A DNA stretch of 64,000 nt from Astragalus membranaceus (GCA_039519185.1 CM076850.1:90130270-90194269), one strand, 5' to 3'. Numbered from the stretch's first letter, positions 1 through 12,499 are shown. Program-made: numbers and translations. The notes: a model not told the origin generated them from the letters alone.

Positions 1-2782
1 TGTAAAGTCTTTAAAACTGATTCACTATTGTTTGATGTTATTCTTTGTGATACTTCTGCTTCATATTGGGAAATTCAGGGTTTGCCATGTGTGTCAAATT
101 GGGAAATTCAGGGTTGAGAGTTGAGATTGTGAGATGCTTGATGCTTCCCTTCTTTTCCACTTTCTTATTTTTTTTTCCCAGTTTGCAATTGCCTATTAAT
201 TATTACAATGGATACTGTTTGATTCTTTAATCCCCTTTCTTTAGAGTTTTGAGAGAACGCGTGAAACAAAGAAGAAGAAGAAGAAAGCTTCAGAGAACCT
301 CATAACAAAGAACCCTCAATTGAACCAGGTTCCTCTTCTTTCTTCCTCTCTTGCTGTTTCTTGGTGTTTTTTCTTGCTGTTTCTTGCTGTTTTTTCTTGC
401 TGTTTCTTGCTGTTTTTTCTTTTCTTCATGCCCTCTCTGTGTACGGTTTTACAATGGTGGGTGTGAGAAACATTGTGTTGTTGTTACTGTGCATTACTGT
501 TGTTGCTCCGATTGTTCTTTACACTGATTGTCTTGGTTCCTATGAGTCTCCTTCCAGTAAGTTTTTCATTCCCTTTGGTTTTCTTTTTCAAGAAATTCTT
601 TGTTTTGGTTGTTTATTTGGTGATGATTTTGGTTTCTTTTTTGAATAGCCAAGCAAGAGTATATTGAAGATGTTACTGCCTTTGAAAGATTCTTTTGTTT
701 TTTTAGTGTAGGAGTGATAGTGAAAGAGATCTTTGAGTTTTCTAAATCTTCTTCTTTTGTTTTGTGTCAGGCTTTCAGTGCAAGTAGACTCTATTCAGAT
801 TTTAATAGGCCTCTAAGAGAAATAAATATGCTCTTGTATCTATATAGGCCTCAGTTTCTTTATTTTCATTTTCAATCTTAATTTTAATATATGCACTATT
901 CAGATTCTGTTTCTTTTGAAGATAATTCATCATCAAGATATTCTTATATATACACTATTTTTGCTATCACTTAATTCATCTTCTAAAGGTTTTAGGTCAT
1001 ATATTTTATTTACCCCTTTTTATTAATTTTTCTTTTCCCTTAAGATCTTTCTCTTTCTTTTGTGGATATTCATTTGCATAATGTCCTTCTACATTACGTA
1101 TCCAACAAACACATTTCCTTTTTCTGATATGTGAAGGCATCATCATCTTTTTTTTTGTTTTTTTCAAAAAGGTTATCGTTTCTGTTGTTTTGGTTGTTGT
1201 GTGTGTCGTTGATTTTTTTTAATCTCTATTTTCTGAGGCTGTGGCCATGATTCAGTTCTAGCAACCCAATTTTGTTTTTTTTAATTGTTTTTATTTTCTG
1301 GCTAGATTTTTTTTGCTGTTTTTCCTTATTGTATGTGTGTTTTGTTCTCACTCTGATTCCAGACTTGCTTGCATGTTAGAGAAAATCCTGTATCAACTCC
1401 AAAGCTTTTATCTTTTCCTGGATATTGAATGAATAGTTCAGTTAAAAAAATTGACATTAAAAAATTGACTGTATGTGTGTTTTGTTCTCACTCTAATTTG
1501 GTTTAATGTTAGTAGTTGTTGTCGTGGTCGTCTTTGTGTGTTGTAGAGTTGAGGAAGTTGCCTTAAAGAATGGTGCTAATTTGTTTGTTGCTGTTAGCTA
1601 GAGTTGATGCATTATTTCAAGTTTGTCCTGACCTGTGATACTCAATTTCTGGTGTTGCTTTTTAGCCATGGATATAGTTTGAAATTTAACCTGTCTGATA
1701 CTCTATTTCTGGAATTAAACTATTATGCTGTCATAACTTTATTTTGGAATTAAACTATTATGCTGTCATTCATTAAACAATTATGATGTCATAACTTTAT
1801 TCTGGAATTAAACTATTGGTTTTATTTTGCTTTCATAACTTCATTGGTTTTATTAACTATATTGGTGACATCTAAGTTTTAACATCTAAGCTTCTTTAAC
1901 TAGAGATTTTCATTGAATCTTTTGTTTCATTAACTGATATTTTACTAAATCTTTTAAGACTAATTCTTATAATTATTTTTGTTTAACTTCAGGCTGCAGA
2001 TTTACGTTCACCTGCTGAAGCAATGCGCTCTTCATCTGCTAGTCATGCCCCAACACATCATGGACCAACATCTACTCTTTAGATTTAGGATTTGTTATTA
2101 ACTAGTAATGTTGAAAAACATGTTCTTATATTGGGGAAATTTATTTATACTCCTAAACCCTGTATCTTTTGATATTTTGGGACAGTAGTACCTTTTGATA
2201 TTATTGTTATTTTACTTTAGAAGTATGAATGAATGACTTTATAATTTTATGTCTTTAAATAATTTGAGAAAATATTGTTATAAATAACAACAATTTTTGA
2301 GCCTTTAAACTAAAAGTAGTTTTGTCTTCAGGTTTTGAACCACAGCAAACATCGCTCCAGATAAGTAACGAATATTCCATCACAGAAATGGTTTAGTGGC
2401 GGTTCTGAACCGCCACAAACACCCACAAAACAGTCGCAGCCGGCTAAGAACACTGGCTTTAAGAATTGTTTAGTGGCGGTTTTAAACCGCCGCTAAAACC
2501 CAAACCGCCGCAAAATGCCCACCAACCGCCGCAGAAATATAGGTGACAACGAACTAGTTAGCGGCGGTTCAGAACCGCCGCAAATTACAAACCGCCGCTT
2601 AAACCGTCGTTAAATACTACTCCAGGCGGTTATTCCAGCGGTTGTTAAAACCGCCGCAGAGTTCCCTCGCGGCGGAGGTAACTGCAGCGGTTCTGAAACC
2701 GCCGCCAGTGGAATTTTGCGGCGGTTAAAACCGCCGCAGAATGCTTTTGGAACCGCCGCCGCTTGTCTATTTTGTTGTAGTG
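1..2782. mobile_element. Right-hand part of a CACTA (EnSpm) transposon; left end outside window
   Basis: Only the right terminus is certain. The body from 1 is assigned to the element because no other boundary is visible before 2782. The DNA is AT-rich and intron-like, with long pyrimidine runs. A frame-open stretch at about 1992-2082 follows a pyrimidine-rich AG acceptor and ends in TAG, and could be a last exon, but I do not recognise its 29 or so residues. The short hydrophobic frames near 361-667 look like chance translations of T-rich repeats. A short direct repeat of about 50 bp (GGAATTAAACTATT type) occurs two to three times at 1710-1820. No transposase domain is visible, so the transposase is either outside the window or absent. 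Confidence 0.45.
2390..2782. repeat. CACTA terminal and subterminal repeat region
   Basis: The sequence ends in TTGTTGTAGTG at 2782, which on the minus strand reads CACTACAACAAAATAG, the typical start of a plant CACTA element. Inward of it, at least eight copies of a GC-rich inverted motif of the form GCGGCGGTT-n-AACCGCCGC occur between about 2395 and 2765. In this superfamily, arrays of short subterminal motifs bind the transposase accessory protein. The following trinucleotide, ACC, would be the target duplication, but its partner is not in the window. Confidence 0.8.
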
Positions 2783-3204
2783 ACCGCTGGGTACTGATGT
2801 CTTCCCTCTGCTATCAAAGTAGTGGGATGGCCACTACCTTTGGTATGAGCCAATTGTTGCTTGACATGTCGTCCTCACTTGTCTTCTAGTCGGACACGTC
2901 ATGTTCTGTGTAAGTGGTGCGTACGACAGTGCATGCGCTACGAGCGCTTCCTTTAATACTATATATATGTGCCTCCTCAGGTGTACATTGCACTCCTCGG
3001 GTACCCCTCCTCAGTCTTTGGGGCCCTTAGTCGGTGTTTCTGGACACCGCCGGTACATATCCCTTTGAGTTTCAAGCCCTTCAGGGCGAAGATGCTCCAA
3101 GCCCTTTAGGGTGGCCGATTCATGGTAATTTCTTCAATTCTCGATGCTATTGCTATTTATTGGTGCTTGACATATCACACCTTTCGTTTATGGAGCTCGC
3201 ATTG
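2783..3204. other. Unassigned DNA between CACTA terminus and solo LTR
   Basis: No gene is supported. It continues, after removal of the LTR at 3205-5478, into 5479-6068. It includes a TATA-like stretch (TATATATAT near 2960) and CT-rich phrases such as CTCCTCAG repeated near 2970-3020. It may be the interior of an old retrotransposon, but no domain is recognisable. Confidence 0.3.
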
Positions 3205-3623
3205 TGTAACATCCCCCAAAGTAATTATTTTAATTACTTTGATTATTAAGTCATTTTCATTATGTTGTTGGCTAAGTTAATTATTTAATCATTATTGGAT
3301 TGACAATTGTGTGATTGAATGACTTCATTGATTAAATCATTATTGATAATTGACTAATTGGGACATTTAAGTTCATTGTGTATTTGCTAGAGTAATTAAA
3401 AGTGAGTTTGGGTAATTAATTGATTATTTATGATAGGATTTATAAATCCTATGATGAATGGGAATCTAATGTGTATTTGTGCATGATTAGAGACTAAAAA
3501 TAATGAAATAGGAGAGTGATACAATTGGGATTTATTTTTATATTTTTATTTTAGTTTTAATTCTTTCTCAAATGACCAAGGCACCCTTAGACCTTACATT
3601 ATACATCAGCTGAACACTTAACT

Positions 3624-3656
3624 CACACACACACACCCACACACACACACACACAC
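3624..3656. repeat. CA dinucleotide microsatellite inside the solo LTR
   Basis: A run of CA units, interrupted by a few single-base changes, is visible directly. Confidence 0.9.
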
Positions 3657-4728
3657 TTCTTTTGAAAAGCATTTTAGAGAGAGGGAAAAGAAAGAGAGGG
3701 TTTCGAAAGAAGGGTTGTCCACCACCATTCATCTTCTTAATAAATTTCTAAGAAGCTTAGTATACATTCTTCATATGAAAAACCATGTCCATCTTCATCA
3801 TTTCTTCTTGGTTGTGGTGTGAGATACAAAATTCTGGACATGCTCATCTTCATCATCTCTTGAGCTCTTTCTTGCATGTGCATTGTTGGGGCCAAGTTTT
3901 CAGTTTTGGTGCTTCCATGTGAAGTTGGGTGTTTGCATTTGAGGTATTAAGGGAGAAAGTCAAGTTCTTGAAGGTTGTTGGGAGCTGTTTGGGAGGATTA
4001 GGAAGCTAGTGAAGTGATTTGAGAGTCAAGTTTTAGTGAGCTTTAGAAATTGCAGCAATAGAGGTGAGTTCTTTTTCCTATGTTTTGTGCTTTTGATGAA
4101 TTTCCATCTTGGTTGATTGTGTTCTGAAATGCATGCTATTCTGGGTTATATTGTTGATTGAAATGTGTTTGATTGTATGTTTTTATTTTGGGGGTTTCAG
4201 GATTTGAAATGGGTGAGAATTTGAGTGTTGAATGCTGAAAAATTGGTATTTCTCCTGTACAAGAGCGTGCATGCGCAACCCACGCACAATACATGCGCAA
4301 ACCACTCCGTAGCTACTGTCTGTTCACGCTGATGTTGTGCTTACACGCACTTCACGCGCGATAGCCACTGTCTCTTCACGCTTAGGTTGCACCCACGCGC
4401 AACTCACGCGCACCCTGCTACTTAAATTTTACATAAACCGTTTTGACCATAACTTTTGATCCGGGAACCCGATTGAGATGTTCTCAGATGTGTTATAAAG
4501 CTTATTGAAAGACCTAATCATATAAGTGAGTTGGATAGTGATATTCTTGTTTGATTGCTGTGTGATGGTCCTATTTATATAAGAGGAGTATTTGAACTTG
4601 ATAAAGTTTGGTTTTAGGGTTTATATATCGAATTGAACGTTAGGTCATCGTGTGAGAAAACCAAAGCTTAAGTAAATTCATAAGATACAATGGGGATTAC
4701 GATCCCAAGAGGTTAATTAGCATACTTG

Positions 4729-4990
4729 AAATGGGAGGTCAAACTCCTGAGTTCAAGGCCCAGATTGGTTATCCGGTCAAGACCATGTTGGGTTCTCCGC
4801 TGAAGCTGGCGTTGTTCAGTCTTCTTACGGATTATGCTAAAAGAGGTTAAGAAATAAAATACTAAGTATCATACTTGGAATGGGAGGTCAAACTCATGAG
4901 TTCAAGGCCCAAATTGGTTATCCGGTCAAGACCGAGTTGGGTTCTCCGCTGTGGTTGATGTTGTTCAACTACTTATGGATTACGCTAAGT
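4729..4990. repeat. Tandem duplication of about 140 bp inside the solo LTR
   Basis: Two copies contain GGGAGGTCAAACTC, GAGTTCAAGGCCCA, GGTTATCCGGTCAAGACC and TTGGGTTCTCCGCTG in the same order (about 4730-4850 and 4873-4990). They differ by scattered substitutions, so the duplication is not very recent. Confidence 0.8.
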
Positions 4991-5478
4991 TATGACAAGT
5001 GAAAAGATAAGTAAAAGACAACGAGAGGTATACGATGAGGAATCATGAAAGAAATCACTAAGATTTGTAATCTCACCATTTATGTTGTTGTGTTTTCAGA
5101 TTGACAGGTTAAGATCAAGCGGGGCGAGGAAAAGTAGCAGCTGTTTTGGCTACCGAGTTTAATGGATCCTTCGAGATCTAAGTTTATTGTTAGTTTTCCC
5201 TAGTTAAGGGTTTTGTATTATAGTTTTAGATGCCCTAGTATTTGATCATGTAAACCCTAGATTTATGTATTAAGTCTATTCCATTCTTTGGATTTGAACT
5301 ATGTTTATGGAATGACATCATGTAAACTGTTTCAGTTATGTCATTTAAGTTATCCTTTTTGGTATTTATACCACTCGGGACTATGTTTCATTTGAATCCA
5401 TAAATAGTTTAGAACTCTGATTGTATTAAAATGGTGAACATCCTAGAGTTTATGACGTCTAAAGTTTAGGGTGTTACA

Positions 5479-6068
5479 CACTGGCCTTCTGGTCAAAGCA
5501 TTTAATAACTCCCTACTTTCCCTTGGGCTTCTAGTTTTAAGTTGTCATTATTTTCTCTCCTTCTTTTGGTATGGTCTGTAAAAGTTGGCTTGCTCCTGCT
5601 TCCCTTTTTCTTGTTTGCTCATGGTTCACGAGTCTCCACCGGAGTCGTGCAGAGTACCTGGTGAGAGGGGGGAACATGACCTTAAAAATGGTTTGTCCAA
5701 GGAAGGTCTTCCCTCAATTGGAGACATGTAGAATACCTAAACAACCTCCTCTGCCTCTGGGAGTTCATTGATCCAACCACCGATTTTATGGGGGGCATTG
5801 AATATGTAACGGAAATTCAGTGGAATTAAAAGTAGGTGAAGTCATGGAGAGTAGAGGTGAGGTAGTCAGAGGCGTATGCGTCTTCTGGTTGATGTTAGCG
5901 TCGTCAACTGCTCTTCGTATACTTGGTGGCATCTTTAGGGAACAAGTCGGGTTTTTAAATTCGCCCTCGGTTTTGTTCCACTGTTTTGCTGATTCGGACT
6001 TTTTGGTTGATCTTATTTAGAGGAGTACTGCACTCGAGTTAAGATCACTCGTAGTTTTGTTGGTTTAT
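5479..6068. other. Unassigned DNA left of element A
   Basis: No gene or repeat boundary is recognised. Two short open frames (5571-5771 and 5820-6020) have no family features. The stretch ends where the LTR of element A begins. Confidence 0.3.
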
Positions 6069-7469
6069 TGATAGGATCACGGCAAGTGTACCGGATCGTT
6101 GCAAGTAATAGTACGGAAAGACCGAGTGTCGAACTCAGGGACTGCGGTTAATTATCAGTTTAACAATTTGACTTCTAAATTGAAATGGGACTAAATTGGA
6201 TTTGTTTGACAAGAAATTAAAGTGAAGAACAATAAATATATTTTTGTGATTTTAATTTAAGGATAACAAGAACACAAGTTGAATTTTTATGAATTAAAGA
6301 ACATTGGGGACGAGCTTGAATTTACTTCACTCTTATATCTAACGAATCAAACATGTTATTGAACTTATTTTATGAGCTATGATCAAATTGCTATAATTAT
6401 TCTAATCCTAATTCCTTAGGTAAAAGAACCTTTATTTCTAATAAAAACCCGAAATTCCTTAGGTGACCTTAAATAGAAATAAGCAGTAATAACAACAATT
6501 ATCCTATTATTCAGAATACCAATGACTATTCCTAGACTAGAGATAAACAAATTTCAATTCTCAAGCATATGTAATTCAAATTTTCATTCACAATCACTTA
6601 TCATAAATCATCGTAAGAGTGATCAAATCCTAGAAAGCATTAAGAACATAGATTAAAACAGAAATCATAACGTTAATTCAAATAATAGAGGTTTGATTCA
6701 ACAATATAAGAGATTCATAAATTGTTACTCATCCCCAATAACAGAAAATTTAGCTAGACATAGAAATAGAGATAACAATTAAAAGCGAATAGGGGAATGA
6801 AAATAACTCCATGAAAAGATGAAGATGATCCGAGTTCCGTCGGTTCCTCCGCTATCTCGCTCACGATGATGTGCTAGGTTTGCAATTTCTCTCCTCCAAA
6901 AGTCACTTCCATCCGTCACCACTATGAGTGCCGAACGTGCTGTCTCTCTTATTTTCCACTTCGTCTGCCTTGCTCTCCAATTCTCCTCTTGACCTTCCTT
7001 TTTTAATTCTCATTTTTTTCCTCTTTTAATTCCCATCCCACATGCTTTCCTTTATTTACCTAATAGACTTGACAATTATTTGGGCTCCAAGTATTAGCCA
7101 ATGGGCCTATTTTTAATTCTCTTCACATAAATGGCAAGCTGCCCTTTGGTTCACACTTTTTATCTCCAAAAGTTCCTTTTCTTTATTTCTCCTTTTAAAT
7201 CTCTTTTTGTCTCAATTCCTTCTTTCAATTGGTTGGCTAAATAATGAAAATTAGCATTAATGCCTGTACATACAAATACAAATAATTAAACTAATAATTA
7301 TTATGCTCAAATTTGCAACTAAATTTTGGGAAAATCATCAAAATATTTTAAGAGATGAATCATGCTTAATTAACATCAAATTAAGACAAAAGCAAACTAT
7401 AAGTCTAGAGTATATGGCAATTTTCCCTTCAAATAGAATAGAAAAATTAGATAATTTAGAGAATTATCA
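6069..7469 (-). repeat. 3' LTR of element A
   Basis: It is 1401 bp, starts TG at 6069 and ends in TTATCA at 7469, just before CCACCCCAAACTTAA, which is the polypurine tract read on the minus strand. It is uninterrupted and so gives the empty-site reference for the insertions in the 5' LTR. Confidence 0.85.
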
Positions 7470-9086
7470 CCACCCCAAACTTAATTTTTTGCTTGTCCTC
7501 AAGCAACAATTCACACTGGGAACAGGATTAGAATCAGACACACAAGATCAACAAATAAAATTCCACAAATCACCATCATTCAAGCATTCCATAACACTGT
7601 ATAATCAAGAAACCAAACTGTTCAAAACTCTTGCTAGCAAGCAAACCAAGCTAAAGCAACCAAAAAGAACATTGGCAGCCAATCATCAACATCAACCAAA
7701 AATTCACTCTTAAGTGTATATAGGGTATGCGCTCAAATCACAATACATGTGTATCTTACCATAGGCTTGAACAAAGTTCTAAGAAAAACAATCACACACA
7801 AATACCACACATATCATGAGGACTTTATGAGGGTTGTAATGGGGCTTGGGTCAGGGTGGATAACTTTTGGAATCTAGGTTTTCTAGATTGGAATTGAGAA
7901 ATGCATTATTCACTCTAGATCCTATCCTAACTCTCCAAACCTCTTCAAAATAATTCTCCACAAGGAAAAATTGTCCTTGTTATCATTTACCCACAAAGAA
8001 AAATTGTCCTTGTCGTCTTTTCTAAATATTTGTTGTGTTCTTTTTCTTTTGCTTTTTTTTTCTTTTTCTTTTTCATTTGTTTCTTTTTTTTGTTTTTTTT
8101 CCTTGACATTTTTGGTACTTGTCTTTTCTTCTTTTTTTTACAACCTATTTTGGTATACCCACCCTAAACTTAGAACAATTACTTGTCCTCAAGCAACCCG
8201 ACACTTAATTCATATCTAAGAATCCATAATGACAACACATTCCTCAATTCCAAACAAGTGAGACACTTGGTTTTTCAGTTAATGGCTTGTAATGAGGTTT
8301 GTAAGCAGAAAAAAGGATTTAAGGCTCAAATGGGCTGCTCAAATGTCAAGATTTAAGGGTAGGAATTTTAAGGCTCTAGCTACCAAGAAAATAGAAGTCC
8401 TCAATCATGTATGTGTGTGTATATGCGATACAAAAGCAATCAAGAACTAAGTTCAAGTTCTGAAGAAATACACATGCACAGACACTCACAAATCAAGGAA
8501 TTAAGTGTTTAGGCTCAAAAGCTCACAGGCTGTGAGAGAGTAAAAGTAATGAAATGAATGCCCAATGTTTTCTTGTTATACCATGCCCAATTGCTGAGAA
8601 TCATATTTTTTTTGGACAGCTAGGTGTTCATCATGCACATGCTAACTTAACTTATTAAATGGTGATATGTAAGGAATTTAAATGCAAACAAGTGTTCAAA
8701 CGCAATCACCCAACGACACTCAAAGTAATTAATCAACCAAGTTAACTAGAGTTATGGGGTGTTACTGCTCACACATCACAGGCAAGTCTAACAACAATTC
8801 AACAAAACACAGTACGAGACTTAAATAGAAAGGACATTACAAAAAACAAAATTAAGTAAAATAAAATGAAAAAGAGAAGAGATAGAACACTCCCTTGCAT
8901 GGGTTGCCTCCCATGAAGCGCTTGTTTATCGTCCTAAGCTTGACGTTGTGGCGATTCTTCAATTTGGCTCAGGTGGATGACTCAGCTTCTCATGTGCCTC
9001 CTTCAGTGCTCCTTGGGTACCTTTTCTTTTAAACTTAAGTATCCTCTTCCTAGGAGTTGCATGAGGGGAATAGAACGGAGGATCCA
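7470..9086 (-). other. Element A 3' non-coding region with two polypurine-tract-like segments
   Basis: No coding sequence is supported. The segment CCCCAAACTTA followed by hairpin TTGCTTGTCCTCAAGCAA lies beside the LTR (about 7473-7506), and a second copy lies at about 8160-8198. Between them, 7755-7885 matches part of element C (11510-11640), including GAGGACTTTA and GGGGCTT...AGGGTGGATA. A T-rich tract fills 8035-8150. At 8899-8945 stands GGGTTGCCTCCCATGAAGCG, a motif also found just after the protease frame in element C. Confidence 0.6.
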
Positions 9087-9749
9087 CTAACATAGCCACA
9101 AATTCATTTTCCTTAGTGTCACCCCCTTCTTCAAAATCTTTTGATACAACAACTGGATTCCCAATAGGTAAGTGGAGGGCTTGATGATGAATTTTTTTTC
9201 AATTATGGGATTAAACACCCCAATACGATAACACTTTTCATTTCCCTTTTTAAGGTCCATGGCCTTGACCACATTGAAAGTCACGACCGCATCTTCGACT
9301 TTCAATGTCAAAGTTCCATCTGCCACATCAATTACAGCTCTGCCGGTAGCTAGGAAAGGTCTTCCTAAAATCAACGGGATGTCATTGTCTTCTTCCATGT
9401 CAAGAACCACAAAATCCACCGGAAAGATGAATTTGTCAATTTTCACAAGGACATCCTCGACTACACCATACAGATGTTTCACCGAACGGTCAGCCAGATG
9501 TAGAGTCATCATGGTGTTCGTTATCTGACCAATCCCCAAATTTTTGAAAATGGAGAGTGGCATTAGAGTGATACTCGCCCCAAGATCACACAGTGCTTTC
9601 CCAAAAGTTCTATCCCCAATAGTGCAAGTAATAGAAGCTTTCGGGATCTTTGAGTTTTTGTGGAAGCTTCCTTTGCAAAATTGCACTGCACTCCTCGGTG
9701 AGAATGAACTTCTCCTCATCCACGATCCTCCTCTTATTTGAAAGGACAT
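9087..9749 (-). pseudogene. Element A aspartic protease region (Athila type)
   Basis: The 220-residue frame contains CTIGDRTFGKALCDLGAS, an Athila-type retropepsin active-site region in which DLGAS replaces the usual D(T/S)GAS, and later the hydrophobic motif PLILGRPFLAT followed by AVIDVADGTLTLKV, typical of these proteases. It would cut the Gag precursor in virus-like particles. The first 30 or so residues read in a wrong frame: the upstream homologous sequence lies in another frame up to about 9690, so a frameshift separates it from the gag part at 9753-9940. After the stop there is no reverse transcriptase, although in autonomous elements it would follow here. Confidence 0.75.
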
Positions 9750-9752
9750 CTT

Positions 9753-9940
9753 TCATGAATTTGGCATATTTGAGCATCTGTTCAAGAGCTTCTGCAAAAG
9801 AATGTTAATTTGTAACTTTTTGAAAACATCTAGAAACTTACCAAATTGATTTTCATCTCGCTCCTTCTTCAATCGTTGATGGTAAGGTAGCTTGATGATT
9901 GGTTTTGGAAGCTTAGACTCCTCTTGCACAATAGTATCCT
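9753..9940 (-). pseudogene. Element A gag C-terminal fragment, cut off from the rest by element C
   Basis: Minus-strand translation gives KLPYHQRLKKERDENQFGKF and a following FKKLQIN, the region between the gag zinc knuckle and protease in Athila elements. The frame is lost near 9800 in a T-rich stretch. Upstream it would continue at 18686 once element C and one copy of its ATCCT target duplication are removed. Confidence 0.7.
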
Positions 9941-11232
9941 TGTTAGGACTTTGGCAAGTGTACCAAATGTCGTTGCAAGTAATAAAATATCGGTAAGAAC
10001 CGGTCGATTCCACAGGGATTGCGCGTTGACAACAATAGCAAAATTGTAAATTCGTAGATTGTAGAGATTTGGTAATTTGAGTAATTGGTAACAGTACACA
10101 AACGTGAATTAATAATGCGAGAAAAACGACTAGGGATCGAATCCTCTCACCTCGCCTATCACATGAACCTTAGCCAATTCAAGTTAATTATTCAATTCCT
10201 AGATTCAATTCACTAATTCAGGTCAAGGGCAATTCCTTGTCTCAAGACCCCTATTACCCTAAGAGTTACCCTAATTCCTTAGGTGAGTCATGCCAGAGGG
10301 TAACGCGTTAAGATTAAGAATTTTAATGAATTCACATAAGCTACCACATATTCCTATGATGATTACTAGCATGTGACCTAATTACCCAATTTCCAGCTAC
10401 TAATTCATATCCCTATGCAATCACTAGCCTGGATCATCGCAATTATCATATGTAATTGAAAAGCATTAAGAACATAGGTAATTAGACTAAGGAAATCGAA
10501 TAACAACTGAATTGACTATAACAAGGGTTCACATGATAGGGTTGGGAGATTCATCTCTCCCTAATCTAAGCAATTTAGTTACACATCATCCTAAGAGTGG
10601 AAACCAACATCAAGTAGAAAACAAACATAAAGGAAGACATTAGAACCTTCAATCCCTTGTTCCCAAGTGGTGAGAAGGCCCCAAAATCGTACCCTCCAGC
10701 TGCTCCAAAGTGTGGCTCCAAATCCCAAAAATGAAGTCCCTTGTAAAATTCCTGAAACTGCTTTAAAAACCCTAATTTTGACGCACCATCGCGACGCGGC
10801 CCGTGCCCGTGGCGTCGCGACAAATGACAGAAACTTCAGGCCTCGCAAAAACAGCTCCAGGTCGCGTCGCGAACCCTCCTGGTCGCGACGCGAAAAATAA
10901 CAGAAAGTTCTGGCTTGTAGAATTCCTCCAGATCGCGTCGCGAACCCTCCTGGTCGCGACGCGAAAATTAACAGAAAGTTCTGACTTGCAAAATTCCTCC
11001 AGATTGCTGCATTTCCGGGCAAGTGTTTGGTTCGCCGAAAGATGCCACAACCAATTAAGAGGTCTTCAAGTCCCATTTAGCTCCAAAAGGGAAGGAATAA
11101 CTTACAATTGAACTTCCTACTACAATTATCTAAAACTGAACTAAATCCCAGATAATGACTGTTATACAATAAAAACCCTGCACAATTGGTCCTAAAAATG
11201 CCTAACTTACATCATATGATTGAGAGTCAACA
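9941..11232 (-). repeat. 3' LTR of element C
   Basis: It matches 17390-18680 throughout. At 10790-10970 it has a block of CGCGACGCG-type palindromes; an 11-bp arm TCGCGTCGCGA and its reverse complement TCGCGACGCGA enclose ACCCTCCTGG, twice. Confidence 0.9.
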
Positions 11233-12499
11233 CAATCCCAAACTTAAACTTTTGCTTGTCCTCAAGCAAACAATCAATTCAGACTGTGGCTGTTTTTCTA
11301 TTTAGCTGTTACATGTAATACATCAACCTTAAACACATCAGCACATCAACTATCATCATCAATCTAATACAGCGGCAGGACAATTGAATTGGAAATACTG
11401 AATCATAAGCAGGCAGCATTCTCAAGTTTTCTCTGTACGCACATCTCACCAGTGTTTCACTCTTGAGGTGTTTCGGGTATTCACTCAATTCACAGTACCT
11501 GCATCATCGTTTCATAGGCTTGACAGAGTTCTATATCATCTTAGACAAATGAAATGCATACACACATTTTGAGGACTTTAAGGGTTATAGCGGGGCTTAG
11601 GTAAGGGTGGATACATTTGGATAAGTAGGTTGCACTTGGAGTTAGGCCTACCTCTCTTTTTGTCAATTTCACGCAATACTCCCCCATTTTCCCAAAGCAT
11701 TTAATAAAACAAGAGAAGGAATTTATTTATTTATTTTTCTCTTTTTTTTTATATGTATATATACATATATATATGTATTTTTTTTCTTCCTTTTCTTGTT
11801 CCTTCTCTTGTATACCACCCCAAACTTAGTTTGTTGCTATTCCACGAGCAACCCCAAACTTAAAACTTTCCCCACTCTCACAGCTTTTGTTACCTAACTC
11901 CAAGTTAAGAATTAACTAGGCTATGATTGTCAGAGAAACAACATAAAATTTTTAACAATAGGCTCAAAGGGGCTAGGAGAGGATAAACATTAATGGGTTG
12001 GCTTGAAAGGCTCACGGGTGCCAAAAGAAATGCCTCAGTGTGTATGAAAATCAAATGCAAAAAACAATTAAGCACAGTGTCAAGTTCTGCAGACTAATGC
12101 AAGCAAGGAATACACACACAATATATAAGAACGTGTTTAGGCTCAAACCTCACAGTTGGGATCGTAGAGATGGAACTTGAGAGATGCTGCTCACAGATGA
12201 TAAGGAACTTCCGCAACGTTTGTCATGACCCCTGCTATTACTTGATGATAAAACTTGAAGTGCGAGTGTCAAAAGGAAAATGCAAACATGCGACCCCAAA
12301 TGCCACAGGTCATCACTATTGAAGCTGCTTTAACAAAACAAAAACAAAGTATAGGGCAGTGGTGCCCCACTATCACAGAGTAAGTTATAATAATAAGTAC
12401 AGACCAAAGTGCGAAATAAAGTCAAAACAGGGCAAAATACAACCAACAGTGCAAAATAAAAATGTCTGAGTAAAACAGAAAAATAAATGAGCCTCCTGC
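11233..12499 (-). other. Element C 3' non-coding region
   Basis: No gene is seen. Polypurine tract (minus strand) and hairpin TTGCTTGTCCTCAAGCAA stand at 11233-11270; a degenerate second copy CCACCCCAAACTTAG lies near 11815. At 11510-11640 is the stretch shared with element A. An AT palindrome of ATATGTATATATACATAT type lies near 11750-11780 in a T-rich tract. Confidence 0.6.

Larger units (their letters stand above)
3205..5478 (+). mobile_element. Solo LTR, gypsy chromovirus-like, plus orientation
   Basis: It begins TGTAACATCCCCC and ends GGGTGTTACA, the same terminal signature as elements B, D, E and G. It is flanked by CATTG (3200-3204) and CACTG (5479-5483), a 5-bp target duplication with one mismatch. 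No coding region or second LTR is present, so this is a solo LTR left by LTR-LTR recombination. It contains a CA-dinucleotide run near 3624-3656, a GC-rich palindromic block at about 4260-4420 (motifs such as GCGTGCATGCGC and CACGCGCAA), then the motif ATAACTTTTGATCCGGGA at about 4447, and a tandemly duplicated segment of about 140 bp at 4729-4990. The last 500 bp or so are homologous to 49912-50490. Confidence 0.85.

Noticed and set aside
361..667. Hydrophobic frames of 95 and 64 codons with a signal-peptide look
   Set aside because: The sequence is a TTTTCTTGCTGTTTCTTGC repeat; hydrophobicity comes from T-rich codons.
7303..7713. 136-codon plus-strand frame across the end of the A LTR
   Set aside because: It crosses the LTR and polypurine tract on the antisense strand and has no family features.
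10591..11111. Frames of 92-161 codons over the C LTR (also 18040-18559)
   Set aside because: Produced by CGCGACGCG repeats; present in both LTRs and on both strands.
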